NCBI GenBank assembly: GCA_036172665.1
Contig: JAYKNF010000016.1
Span: 2,046,001 to 2,110,000 of the forward strand
From: Prosopocoilus inquinatus
Taxonomy: Eukaryota; Arthropoda; Insecta; Coleoptera; Lucanidae
Direction of reading: 5' to 3'
DNA: 64,000 bases
A program made the position numbers and the translations under genes. The notes below the pieces were generated by a model, which searched no databases, was not told the origin of the DNA, and saw only the letters and a list, made by a program, of their open reading frames with translations. Below are positions 50,587-63,416 of this stretch, piece by piece (within the stretch, counting starts at the first letter, position 1; each line of letters opens with the position of its first letter).

Positions 50587-53417
50587 TTGAACGAAACAAC
50601 ACGTATTAGCGTTGTTCCTGTGATGTATCTAATCGATCCTTACTTATCTATCTTGTTATTTGACGTTACGATGGACTCCAGTAACTTTGATTTGAGATAC
50701 GAAGTTTTCGGACGCAGCAGAAGCTGGAAATAGTTTTGAACGAAACAACACGTATTAGCTTTGTTCCTGTGATGTATCTAATCGATCCTTACTTATCTAT
50801 CTTGTTATTTGACGTTACGATGGACTGCAGTAACTTTGATTTGAGATACGAAGTTCTCGGACGCAGCAGAAGCTGGAAATAGTTTTGAACGAAATAACAC
50901 GTGTTAGCGTTGTTCCTGTGATGTACCTAATCGACCCTTACTTATCTATCTTGTTATTTGACGTTACGATGTACTCCAGTAACTCCGATGGGAGATACGA
51001 AGTTCTCGGACGCAGCAGAAGCTGGATATAGTTTAGAACGAAATAACACGTATTAGCGTTGTTCCTGTGATGTATCTAATCGATCCTTACTTATCTATCT
51101 TGTTATTTGACGTTACGATGGACTCCAGTAACTTTGATTTGAGATACGATGTTCTCGGACGCAGCAGAAGCTGGAAATAGTTTTGAACGAAATAACACGT
51201 GTTAGCGTTGTTCCTGTGATGTATCTAATCGACCCTTAGTTATCTATCTTGTTATTTGACGTTACAATGGACTCCAGTAACTCCGATGTGAGATACGAAT
51301 TTCTCGGACGCAGCAGAAGCTGGAAATAGTTTTGAACGAAACAACACGTATTAGCGTTGTTCCTGTGATGTATCTAATCGATCCTTACTTATCTATCTTC
51401 TTATTTGACGTTACGATGGACTCCAGTAACTTTGGTTTGAGATACGAAGTTCTCGGACGCAGCAGAAGCTGGAAATAGTTTTGAACGAAATAACACGTGT
51501 TAGCGTTGTTCCTGTGATGTATCTAATCGACCCTTACTTATCTATCTTGTTATTTGACGTTACAATGGACTCCAGTAACTCCGATGTGAGATACGAATTT
51601 CTCGGACGCAGCAGAAGCTGGAAATAGTTTTGAACGAAATAACACGTATTAGCGTTGTTCCTGTGTTGTATCTAATCGATCCTTACTTATCTATCATATT
51701 ATTTGACGTTACGATGGACTCCAGTAACTTTGATTTGAAGTACGAAGTTCTCGGACGCAGCAGAAGCTGGAAATAGTTTTGAACGAAATAGCACGTGTTA
51801 GCGTTGTTCCTGTGATGTATCTAATCGACCCTTACTTATCTATCTTGTTATTTGAAGTTACGATGGACTCCAGTAACTCCGATGTGAGATACGAAGTTCT
51901 CGGACGCAGCATAGGCTGGAAATAGTTTCGAAAGAAACAACACGTATTAGCGTTGTTAATATGATGTATCTAATCGATCCTTACTTATCTATCTTGTTAT
52001 TTGACGTTACGATGTACTCCAGTAACTTTGATTTGAGATACGAAATTCTCGGACGCAGCAGAAGCTGGAAATAGTTTCGAACGAAACAACACGTATTAGC
52101 GTCGTTCCTGTGATGTATCTAATCGATCGTTACTTATCTATCTTGTTATTTGACGTTACGATGGACTCCAGTAACTCCGATGGGAGATACGAAGTTCTCG
52201 GACGCAGCAGAAGCTGGAAATAGTTTAGAACGAAATAACACGTATTAGCGTTGTTCCTTTGATGTATCTAATCCATCCTTACTTATCTATCTTGTTATTT
52301 GACGTTACGATGGACTCCAGTAACTTTGATTTTAGATACGAAGTTCTCGGACGCAGCAGAAGCTGGAAATAGTTTTGAACGAAATAACACGTGTCAGCGT
52401 TGTTCCTGTGATGTATCTAATCGACCCTTACTTATCTATCTTGTTATTTGACGTTACAATGGACTCCAGTAACTCCGATGTGAGATACGAATTTCTCGGA
52501 CGCAGCAGAAGCTGGAAATAGTTTTGAACGAAACAACACGTATTAGCGTTGTTAATGTGATGTATCTAATCGATCCTTACTTATCTATCTTGTTATTTGA
52601 CGTTACGATGGACTCCAGTAACTTTGATTTGAGATAAGATGTTCTCGGACGCAGCAGAAGCTGGAAATAGTTTTGAACGAAACAACACGTATTAGCGTTG
52701 TTCCTGTGTTGTATCTAATCGATCCTTACTTATCTATCATATTATTTGACGTTACGATGGACTCCAGTAACTTTGATTTGAAGTACGAAGTTCTCGGACG
52801 CAGCAGAAGCTGGAAATAGTTTTGAAAGAAATAAAACGTATTAGCGTTGTTCCTGTGATGTATCTAATCGATCCTTACTTATCTATCTTGTTATTTGACG
52901 TTACGATGGACTCCAGTAACTTTGATTTGAGATACGAAGTTTTCGGACGCAGCAGAAGCTGGAAATAGTTTTGAACGAAACAACACGTATTGGCGTTGTT
53001 CCTGTGATGTATCTAATCGATCCTTACTTATCTATCTTGTTATTTGACGTTACGATGGACTCCAGTAACTTTGATTTGAGATACGAAGTTTTCGGACGCA
53101 GCAGAAGCTGGAAATAGTTTTGAACGAAACAACACGTATTAGCGTTGTTCCTGTGATGTATCTAATCGATCCTTACTTATCTATCTTGTTATTTGACGTT
53201 ACGATGGACTGCAGTAACTTTGATTTGAGATACGAAGTTCTCGGACGCAGCAGAAGCTGGAAATAGTTTTGAACGAAATAACACGTGTTAGCGTTGTTCC
53301 TGTGATGTACCTAATCGACCCTTACTTATCTATCTTGTTATTTGACGTTACGATGGACTCCAGTAACTCCGATGGGAGATACGAAGTTCTCGGACGCAGC
53401 AGAAGCTGGAAATAGTT
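50467..53417 (+). repeat. 20-mer HOR variant (2,951 bp)
   Basis: m1-m7, an m8/m25 hybrid (51481..51629, ending gaatttctc), m26-m37. It resembles the 19-mer at 30555 but keeps one more monomer, so its deletion joined m8 to m25 instead of m26 and was probably independent. m6 has a private cccttagttatc (about 51239). Its m1 has gttcctgtg, unlike the nine m1 copies directly upstream. Confidence 0.88.
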
Positions 53418-53537
53418 TTGAACGAAATAACACGTATTAGCGTTGTTCCTGTGTTGTATCTAATCGATCCTTACTTATCTATCATATTATTTGACGTTAC
53501 GATGGACTCCAGTAACTTTGATTTGAAGTACGAAGTT
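53418..53537 (+). repeat. 120-bp monomer m1, gttcctgtg subtype
   Basis: Same deletion; last 120-bp monomer in the window. Confidence 0.96.
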
Positions 53538-56500
53538 TTGAACGAAACAACACGTATTAGCGTTGTTCCTGTGATGTATCTAATCGATCCTTACTTATCT
53601 ATCTTGTTATTTGACGTTACGATGGACTCCAGTAACTTTGATTTGAGATACGAAGTTTTCGGACGCAGCAGAAGCTGGAAATAGTTTTGAACGAAACAAC
53701 ACGTATTAGCTTTGTTCCTGTGATGTATCTAATCGATCCTTACTTATCTATCTTGTTATTTGACGTTACGATGGACTGCAGTAACTTTGATTTGAGATAC
53801 GAAGTTCTCGGACGCAGCAGAAGCTGGAAATAGTTTTGAACAAAATAACACGTGTTAGCGTTGTTCCTGTGATGTACCTAATCGACCCTTACTTATCTAT
53901 CTTGTTATTTGACGTTACGATGTACTCCAGTAACTCCGATGGGAGATACGAAGTTCTCGGACGCAGCAGAAGCTGGATATAGTTTAGAACGAAATAACAC
54001 GTATTAGCGTTGTTCCTGTGATGTATCTAATCGATCCTTACTTATCTATCTTGTTATTTGACGTTACGATGGACTCCAGTAACTTTGATTTGAGATACGA
54101 TGTTCTCGGACGCAGCAGAAGCTGGAAATAGTTTTGAACGAAATAACACGTGTTAGCGTTGTTCCTGTGATGTATCTAATCGACCCTTACTTATCTATCT
54201 TGTTATTTGACGTTACAATGGACTCCAGTAACTCCGATGTGAGATACGAATTTCTCGGACGCAGCAGAAGCTGGAAATAGTTTTGAACGAAACAACACGT
54301 ATTAGCGTTGTTCCTGTGATGTATCTAATCGATCCTTACTTATCTATCTTCTTATTTGACGTTACGATGGACTCCAGTAACTTTGGTTTGAGATACGAAG
54401 TTCTCGGACGCAGCAGAAGCTGGAAATAGTTTTGAACGAAATAACACGTGTTAGCGTTGTTCCTGTGATGTATCTAATCGACCCTTACTTATCTATCTTG
54501 TTATTTGACGTTACAATGGACTCCAGTAACTCCGATGTGAGATACGAAGTTTTCGGACGCAGCAGAAGCTGGAAATAGTTTTGAACGAAACAACACGTAT
54601 TAGCGTTGTTCCTGTGATAGATCTAATCGATCCTTACTTATCTATCTTGTTATTTGACGTTACGATGGACTCCAGTAACTTTGATTTGAGATACGAAGTT
54701 TTCGGACGCAGCAGAAGCTGGAAATAGTTTTGAACGAAACAACACGTATTAGCGTTGTTCCTGTGATGTATCTAATCGATCCTTACTTATCTATCTTGTT
54801 ATTTGACGTAACGATGGACTCCAGTAACTTTGATTTGAAGTACGAAGTTCTCGGACGCAGCAGAAGCTGGAAATAGTTTTGAACGAAATAACATGTACTA
54901 GCGTTGTTCCTGTGATGTATCTAATCGATCCCTACTTATCTATCTTGTTATTTGACGTTACGATGGACTCCAGTATCTCTGATGTGAGATACGAAATTCT
55001 CGGACGCAGCAGAAGCTGGAAATAGTTTTGAACGAAATAACATGTATTAGCGTTGTTCCTGTGATGTATCTAATCGATCCCTACTTATCTATCTTGTTAT
55101 TTGACGTTACGATGGACTCCAGTAACTCCGATGGGAGATACGAAGTTCTCGGACGCAGCAGAAGCTGGAAATAGTTTAGAACGAAATAACACGTATTAGC
55201 GTTGTTCCCTTGATGTATCTAATCGATCCTTACTTATCTATCTTGTTATTTGACGTTACGATGGACTCCAGTAACTTTGATTTGAGATACGAAGTTCTCG
55301 GACGCAGCAGAAGCTGGAAATAGTTTTGAACGAAATAACACGTGTTAGCGTTGTTCCTGTGATGTATCTAATCGACCCTTACTTATCTATCTTGTTATTT
55401 GACGTTACAATGGACTCCAGTAACTCCGATGTGAGATACGAATTTCTCGGACGCAGCAGAAGCTGGAAATAGTTTTGAACGAAACAACACGTATTAGCGT
55501 TGTTCCTGTGATGTATCTAATCGATCCTTACTTATCTATCTTCTTATTTGACGTTACGATGGACTCCAGTAACTTTGGTTTGAGATACGAAGTTCTCGGA
55601 CGCAGCAGAAGCTGGAAATAGTTTTGAACGAAATAACACGTGTTAGCGTTGTTCCTGTGATGTATCTAATCGACCCTTACTTATCTATCTTGTTATTTGA
55701 CGTTACAATGGACTCCAGTAACTCCGATGTGAGATACGAAGTTTTCGGACGCAGCAGAAGCTGGAAATAGTTTTGAACGAAATAACACGTGTTAGCGTTG
55801 TTCCTGTGATGTATCTAATCGACCCTTACTTATCTATCTTGTTATTTGACGTTACAATGGACTCCAGTAACTTTGATTTGAAGTACGAAGTTCTCGGACG
55901 CAGCAGAAGCTGGAAATAGTTTTGAACGAAATAAAACGTATTAGCGTTGTTCCTGTGATGTATCTAATCGATCCTTACTTATCTATCATATTATTTGACG
56001 TTACGATGGACTCCAGTAACTCCGATGTGAGATACGAAGTTCTCGGACGCAGCAGAAGCTGGAAATAGTTTTGAACGAAACAACACGTATTAGCGTTGTT
56101 CCTGTGTTGTATCTAATCGATCCTTACTTATCTATCATATTATTTGACGTTACGATGGACTCCAGTAACTTTGAATTGAAGTACGAAGTTCTCGGACGCA
56201 GCAGAAGCTGGAAATAGTTTTGAACGAAATAACACGTATTAGCGTTGTTCCTGTGATGTATCTAATCGATCCTTACTTATCTATCTTGTTATTTGACGTA
56301 ACGATGGACTCCAGTAACTTTGATTTGAGATAAGATGTTCTTGGACGCAGCAGAAGCTGGAAATAGTTTTGAACGAAATAGCACGTGTTAGCGTTGTTCC
56401 TGTGATGTATCTAATCGACCCTTACTTATCTATCTTGTTATTTGACATTACGATGGACTCCAGTAACTTTGATTTGAAGTACGAAATTCTCGGACGCAGC

Positions 56501-56815
56501 AGAAGCTGGAAATAGTTTTGAACGAAATAACACGTATTAGCGTTGTTCCTGTGATGTATCTAATCGACCCTTACTTATCTATCTTGTTATTTGACGTTAC
56601 AATGGACTCCAGTAACTCCGATGTGAGATACGAATTTCTCGGACGCAGCAGAAGCTGGAAATAGTTTAGAACGAAATAACACGTATTAACGTTGTTCCTG
56701 TGTTGTATCTAATCTATCCTTACTTATCTATCATATTATTTGACGTTACGATGGACTCCAGTAACTTTGATTTGAAGTACGAAGTTCTCGGACGCAGCAG
56801 AAGCTGGAAATAGTT
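53418..56815 (+). repeat. HOR segment m1-m23
   Basis: Twenty-three monomers (120 + 22x149 bp) in reference order. m4 has a private gaacaaaat (about 53841). The order then breaks at an m24/m22 hybrid. Confidence 0.9.
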
Positions 56816-59800
56816 TTGAACGAAACAACACGTATTAGCGTTGTTCCTGTGATGTATCTAATCGACCCTTACTTATCTATCTTGTTATTTGACGTTACAA
56901 TGGACTCCAGTAACTCCGATGTGAGATACGAATTTCTCGGACGCAGCAGAAGCTGGAAATAGTTTAGAACGAAATAACACGTATTAACGTTGTTCCTGTG
57001 TTGTATCTAATCTATCCTTACTTATCTATCATATTATTTGACGTTACGATGGACTCCAGTAACTTTGATTTGAAGTACGAAGTTCTCGGACGCAGCAGAA
57101 GCTGGAAATAGTTTTGAACGAAACAACACGTATTAGCGTTGTTCCTGTGATGTATCTAATCGATCCTTACTTATCTATCTTGTTATTTGACGTTACGATG
57201 GACTCCTGTAACTTTGGTTTGAGATACGAAGTTCTCGGACGCAGCAGAAGCTGGAAATAGTTTTGAACGAAATAACACGTGTTAGCGTTGTTCCTGTGAT
57301 GTATCTAATCGACCCTTACTTATCTATCTTGTTATTTGACGTTACAATGGACTCCAGTAACTCCGATGTGAGATACGAATTTCTCGGACGCAGCAGAAGC
57401 TGGAAATAGTTTTGAACGAAACAACACGTATTAGCGTTGTTCCTGTGATGTATCTAATCGATCCTTACTTATCTATCTTCTTATTTGACGTTACGATGGA
57501 CTCCAGTAACTTTGGTTTGAGATACGAAGTTCTCGGACGCAGCAGAAGCTGGAAATAGTTTTGAACGAAATAACACGTGTTAGCGTTGTTCCTGTGATGT
57601 ATCTAATCGACCCTTACTTATCTATCTTGTTATTTGACGTTACAATGGACTCCAGTAACTCCGATGTGAGATACGAAGTTTTCGGACGCAGCAGAAGCTG
57701 GAAATAGTTTTGAACGAAATAACACGTGTTAGCGTTGTTCCTGTGATGTATCTAATCGACCCTTACTTATCTATCTTGTTATTTGACGTTACAATGGACT
57801 CCAGTAACTTTGATTTGAAGTACGAAGTTCTCGGACGCAGCAGAAGCTGGAAATAGTTTTGAACGAAATAAAACGTATTAGCGTTGTTCCTGTGATGTAT
57901 CTAATCGATCCTTACTTATCTATCATATTATTTGACGTTACGATGGACTCCAGTAACTCCGATGTGAGATACGAAGTTCTCGGACGCAGCAGAAGCTGGA
58001 AATAGTTTTGAACGAAATAGCACGTGTTAGCGTTGTTTCTGTGATGTATCTAATCGACCCTTACTTATCTATCTTGTTATTTGACATTACGATGGACTCC
58101 AGTAACTTTGATTTGAAGTACGAAATTCTCGGACGCAGCAGAAGCTGGAAATAGTTTTGAACGAAATAACACGTATTAGCGTTGTTCCTGTGATGTATCT
58201 AATCGACCCTTACTTATCTATCTTGTTATTTGACGTTACAATGGACTCCAGTAACTCCGATGTGAGATACGAATTTCTCGGACGCAGCAGAAGCTGGAAA
58301 TAGTTTAGAACGAAATAACACGTATTAACGTTGTTCCTGTGTTGTATCTAATCTATCCTTACTTATCTATCATATTATTTGACGTTACGATGGACTCCAG
58401 TAACTTTGATTTGAAGTACGAAGTTCTCGGAAGCAGCAGAAGCTGGAAATAGTTTTGAACGAAACAACACGTATTAGCGTTGTTCCTGTGATGTATCTAA
58501 TCGATCCTTACTTATCTATCTTGTTATTTGACGTTACGATGGACTCCTGTAACTTTGGTTTGAGATACGAAGTTCTCGGACGCAGCAGAAGCTGGAAATA
58601 GTTTTGAACGAAATAACACGTGTTAGCGTTGTTCCTGTGATGTATCTAATCGACCCTTACTTATCTATCTTGTTATTTGACGTTACAATGGACTCCAGTA
58701 ACTCCGATGTGAGATACGAATTTCTCGGACGCAGCAGAAGCTGGAAATAGTTTTGAACGAAATAACACGTATTAGCGTTGTTCCTGTGTTGTATCTAATC
58801 GATCCTTACTTATCTATCATATTATTTGACGTTACGATGGACTCCAGTAACTTTGATTTGAAGTACGAAGTTCTCGGACGCAGCAGAAGCTGGAAATAGT
58901 TTTGAACGAAATAGCACGTGTTAGCGTTGTTCCTGTGATGTATCTAATCGACCCTTACTTATCTATCTTGTTATTTGAAGTTACGATGGACTCCAGTAAC
59001 TCCGATGTGAGATACGAAGTTCTCGGACGCAGCATAGGCTGGAAATAGTTTCGAACGAAACAACACGTATTAGCGTTGTTAATATGATGTATCTAATCGA
59101 TCCTTACTTATCTATCTTGTTATTTGACGTTACGATGTACTCCAGTAACTTTGATTTGAGATACGAAATTCTCGGACGCAGCAGAAGCTGGAAATAGTTT
59201 CGAACGAAACAACACGTATTAGCGTCGTTCCTGTGATGTATCTAATCGATCGTTACTTATCTATCTTGTTATTTGACGTTACGATGGACTCCAGTAACTC
59301 CGATGGGAGATACGAAGTTCTCGGACGCAGCAGAAGCTGGAAATAGTTTAGAACGAAATAACACGTATTAGCGTTGTTCCTTTGATGTATCTAATCCATC
59401 CTTACTTATCTATCTTGTTATTTGACGTTACGATGGACTCCAGTAACTTTGATTTTAGATACGAAGTTCTCGGACGCAGCAGAAGCTGGAAATAGTTTTG
59501 AACGAAATAACACGTGTCAGCGTTGTTCCTGTGATGTATCTAATCGACCCTTACTTATCTATCTTGTTATTTGACGTTACAATGGACTCCAGTAACTCCG
59601 ATGTGAGATACGAATTTCTCGGACGCAGCAGAAGCTGGAAATAGTTTTGAACGAAACAACACGTATTAGCGTTGTTAATGTGATGTATCTAATCGATCCT
59701 TACTTATCTATCATATTATTTGACGTTACGATGGACTCCAGTAACTTTGATTTGAAGTACGAAGTTCTCGGACGCAGCAGAAGCTGGAAATAGTTTTGAA

Positions 59801-59892
59801 CGAAATAACACCTATTAGCGTTGTTCCTGTGATGTATCTAACTTTGATTTGAAGTACGAAGTTCTCGGACGCAGCAGAAGCTGGAAATAGTT
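56816..59892 (+). repeat. Rearranged block with 97-bp monomer, unit 1
   Basis: Order: m24/m22 hybrid (56816..56964), m23, m24, m25, m15, m16, m17, m18, m21-m31, an m32-start hybrid with catatt and ttgaag (59647..59795), then the 97-bp monomer. m23 occurs twice, 298 bp apart (attaacg at 56685 and 56983), a dimer-step duplication. The m25-to-m15 and m18-to-m21 junctions are further whole-monomer exchanges. m28 has tcgaacg instead of the usual tcgaaag. Private changes are gttgtttctg (about 58037) and ggaagcagcag (about 58430). Confidence 0.83.
59796..59892 (+). repeat. 97-bp monomer with 52-bp internal deletion, copy 3
   Basis: It has the same breakpoint as the other 97-bp monomers but cacctatta at the left and a plain ggacgcagcag at the right, and it is followed by an m23 (tagaacg). 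It therefore combines the shared deletion with a different right flank. Confidence 0.95.
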
Positions 59893-62800
59893 TAGAACGA
59901 AATAACACGTATTAACGTTGTTCCTGTGTTGTATCTAATCTATCCCTACTTATCTATCATATTATTTGACGTTACGATGGACTCCAGTAACTTTGATTTG
60001 AAGTACGAAGTTCTCGGACGCAGCAGAAGCTGGAAATAGTTTTGAACGAAACAACACGTATTAGCGTTGTTCCTGTGATGTATCTAATCGACCCTTACTT
60101 ATCTATCTTGTTATTTGACGTTACAATGGACTCCAGTAACTCCGATGTGAGATACGAATTTCTCGGACGCAGCAGAAGCTGGAAATAGTTTAGAACGAAA
60201 TAACACGTATTAACGTTGTTCCTGTGTTGTATCTAATCTATCCTTACTTATCTATCATATTATTTGACGTTACGATGGACTCCAGTAACTTTGATTTGAA
60301 GTACGAAGTTCTCGGACGCAGCAGAAGCTGGAAATAGTTTTGAACGAAACAACACGTATTAGCGTTGTTCCTGTGATGTATCTAATCGATCCTTACTTAT
60401 CTATCTTGTTATTTGACGTTACGATGGACTCCTGTAACTTTGGTTTGAGATACGAAGTTCTCGGACGCAGCAGAAGCTGGAAATAGTTTTGAACGAAATA
60501 ACACGTGTTAGCGTTGTTCCTGTGATGTATCTAATCGACCCTTACTTATCTATCTTGTTATTTGACGTTACAATGGACTCCAGTAACTCCGATGTGAGAT
60601 ACGAATTTCTCGGACGCAGCAGAAGCTGGAAATAGTTTTGAACGAAACAACACGTATTAGCGTTGTTCCTGTGATGTATCTAATCGATCCTTACTTATCT
60701 ATCTTCTTATTTGACGTTACGATGGACTCCAGTAACTTTGGTTTGAGATACGAAGTTCTCGGACGCAGCAGAAGCTGGAAATAGTTTTGAACGAAATAAC
60801 ACGTGTTAGCGTTGTTCCTGTGATGTATCTAATCGACCCTTACTTATCTATCTTGTTATTTGACGTTACAATGGACTCCAGTAACTCCGATGTGAGATAC
60901 GAAGTTTTCGGACGCAGCAGAAGCTGGAAATAGTTTTGAACGAAATAACACGTGTTAGCGTTGTTCCTGTGATGTATGTAATCGACCCTTACTTATCTAT
61001 CTTGTTATTTGACGTTACAATGGACTCCAGTAACTTTGATTTGAAGTACGAAGTTCTCGGACGCAGCAGAAGCTGGAAATAGTTTTGAACGAAATAAAAC
61101 GTATTAGCGTTGTTCCTGTGATGTATCTAATCGATCCTTACTTATCTATCATATTATTTGACGTTACGATGGACTCCAGTAACTCCGATGTGAGATACGA
61201 AGTTCTCGGACGCAGCAGAAGCTGGAAATAGTTTTGAACGAAACAACACGTATTAGCGTTGTTCCTGTGTTGTATCTAATCGATCCTTACTTATCTATCA
61301 TATTATTTGACGTTACGATGGACTCCAGTAACTTTGAATTGAAGTACGAAGTTCTCGGACGCAGCAGAAGCTGGAAATAGTTTTGAACGAAATAACACGT
61401 ATTAGCGTTGTTCCTGTGATGTATCTAATCGATCCTTACTTATCTATCTTGTTATTTGACGTAACGATGGACTCCAGTAACTTTGATTTGAGATAAGATG
61501 TTCTTGGACGCAGCAGAAGCTGGAAATAGTTTTGAACGAAATAGCACGTGTTAGCGTTGTTCCTGTGATGTATCTAATCGACCCTTACTTATCTATCTTG
61601 TTATTTGACATTACGATGGACTCCAGTAACTTTGATTTGAAGTACGAAATTCTCGGACGCAGCAGAAGCTGGAAATAGTTTTGAACGAAATAACACGTAT
61701 TAGCGTTGTTCCTGTGATGTATCTAATCGACCCTTACTTATCTATCTTGTTATTTGACGTTACAATGGACTCCAGTAACTCCGATGTGAGATACGAATTT
61801 CTCGGACGCAGCAGAAGCTGGAAATAGTTTAGAACGAAATAACACGTATTAACGTTGTTCCTGTGTTGTATCTAATCTATCCTTACTTATCTATCATATT
61901 ATTTGACGTTACGATGGACTCCAGTAACTTTGATTTGAAGTACGAAGTTCTCGGACGCAGCAGAAGCTGGAAATAGTTTTGAACGAAACAACACGTATTA
62001 GCGTTGTTCCTGTGATGTATCTAATCGATCCTTACTTATCTATCTTGTTATTTGACGTTACGATGGACTCCTGTAACTTTGGTTTGAGATACGAAGTTCT
62101 CGGACGCAGCAGAAGCTGGAAATAGTTTTGAACGAAATAACACGTGTTAGCGTTGTTCCTGTGATGTATCTAATCGACCCTTACTTATCTATCTTGTTAT
62201 TTGACGTTACAATGGACTCCAGTAACTCCGATGTGAGATACGAATTTCTCGGACGCAGCAGAAGCTGGAAATAGTTTTGAACGAAATAACACGTATTAGC
62301 GTTGTTCCTGTGTTGTATCTAATCGATCCTTACTTATCTATCATATTATTTGACGTTACGATGGACTCCAGTAACTTTGATTTGAAGTACGAAGTTCTCG
62401 GACGCAGCAGAAGCTGGAAATAGTTTTGAACGAAATAGCACGTGTTAGCGTTGTTCCTGTGATGTATCTAATCGACCCTTACTTATCTATCTTGTTATTT
62501 GAAGTTACGATGGACTCCAGTAACTCCGATGTGAGATACGAAGTTCTCGGACGCAGCATAGGCTGGAAATAGTTTCGAACGAAACAACACGTATTAGCGT
62601 TGTTAATATGATGTATCTAATCGATCCTTACTTATCTATCTTGTTATTTGACGTTACGATGTACTCCAGTAACTTTGATTTGAGATACGAAATTCTCGGA
62701 CGCAGCAGAAGCTGGAAATAGTTTCGAACGAAACAACACGTATTAGCGTCGTTCCTGTGATGTATCTAATCGATCGTTACTTATCTATCTTGTTATTTGA

Positions 62801-63416
62801 CGTTACGATGGACTCCAGTAACTCCGATGGGAGATACGAAGTTCTCGGACGCAGCAGAAGCTGGAAATAGTTTAGAACGAAATAACACGTATTAGCGTTG
62901 TTCCTTTGATGTATCTAATCCATCCTTACTTATCTATCTTGTTATTTGACGTTACGATGGACTCCAGTAACTTTGATTTTAGATACGAAGTTCTCGGACG
63001 CAGCAGAAGCTGGAAATAGTTTTGAACGAAATAACACGTGTCAGCGTTGTTCCTGTGATGTATCTAATCGACCCTTACTTATCTATCTTGTTATTTGACG
63101 TTACAATGGACTCCAGTAACTTTGATTTGAAGTACGAAGTTCTCGGACGCAGCAGAAGCTGGAAATAGTTTTGAACGAAATAACACCTATTAGCGTTGTT
63201 AATGTGATGTATCTAATCGATCCTTACTTATCTATCATATTATTTGACGTTACGATGGACTCCAGTAACTTTGATTTGAAGTACGAAGTTCTCGGACGCA
63301 GCAGAAGCTGGAAATAGTTTTGAACGAAATAACACCTATTAGCGTTGTTCCTGTGATGTATCTAACTTTGATTTGAAGTACGAAGTTCTCGGACGCTGCA
63401 GAAGCTGGAAATAGTT
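59893..63416 (+). repeat. Rearranged block with 97-bp monomer, unit 2 (24-mer, 3,524 bp)
   Basis: Order: m23, m24/m22 hybrid, m23, m24, m25, m15-m31 (the last as an m31/m17 hybrid, 63022..63170), a monomer with cacctatta, taatgtg and catatt (63171..63319), then the 97-bp monomer. It is the downstream partner of 56816..59892; attaacg pairs and 97-bp monomers are both 3,524 bp apart. Unlike unit 1 it keeps m19 and m20. m28 again has tcgaacg. m17 has a private gtatgtaatc (about 60976). Confidence 0.85.
63320..63416 (+). repeat. 97-bp monomer with 52-bp internal deletion, copy 4
   Basis: It carries cacctatta at the left, like copy 3, and ggacgctgcag at the right, like copies 1 and 2. It therefore links the two groups. 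The next monomer starts at 63417. Confidence 0.95.
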
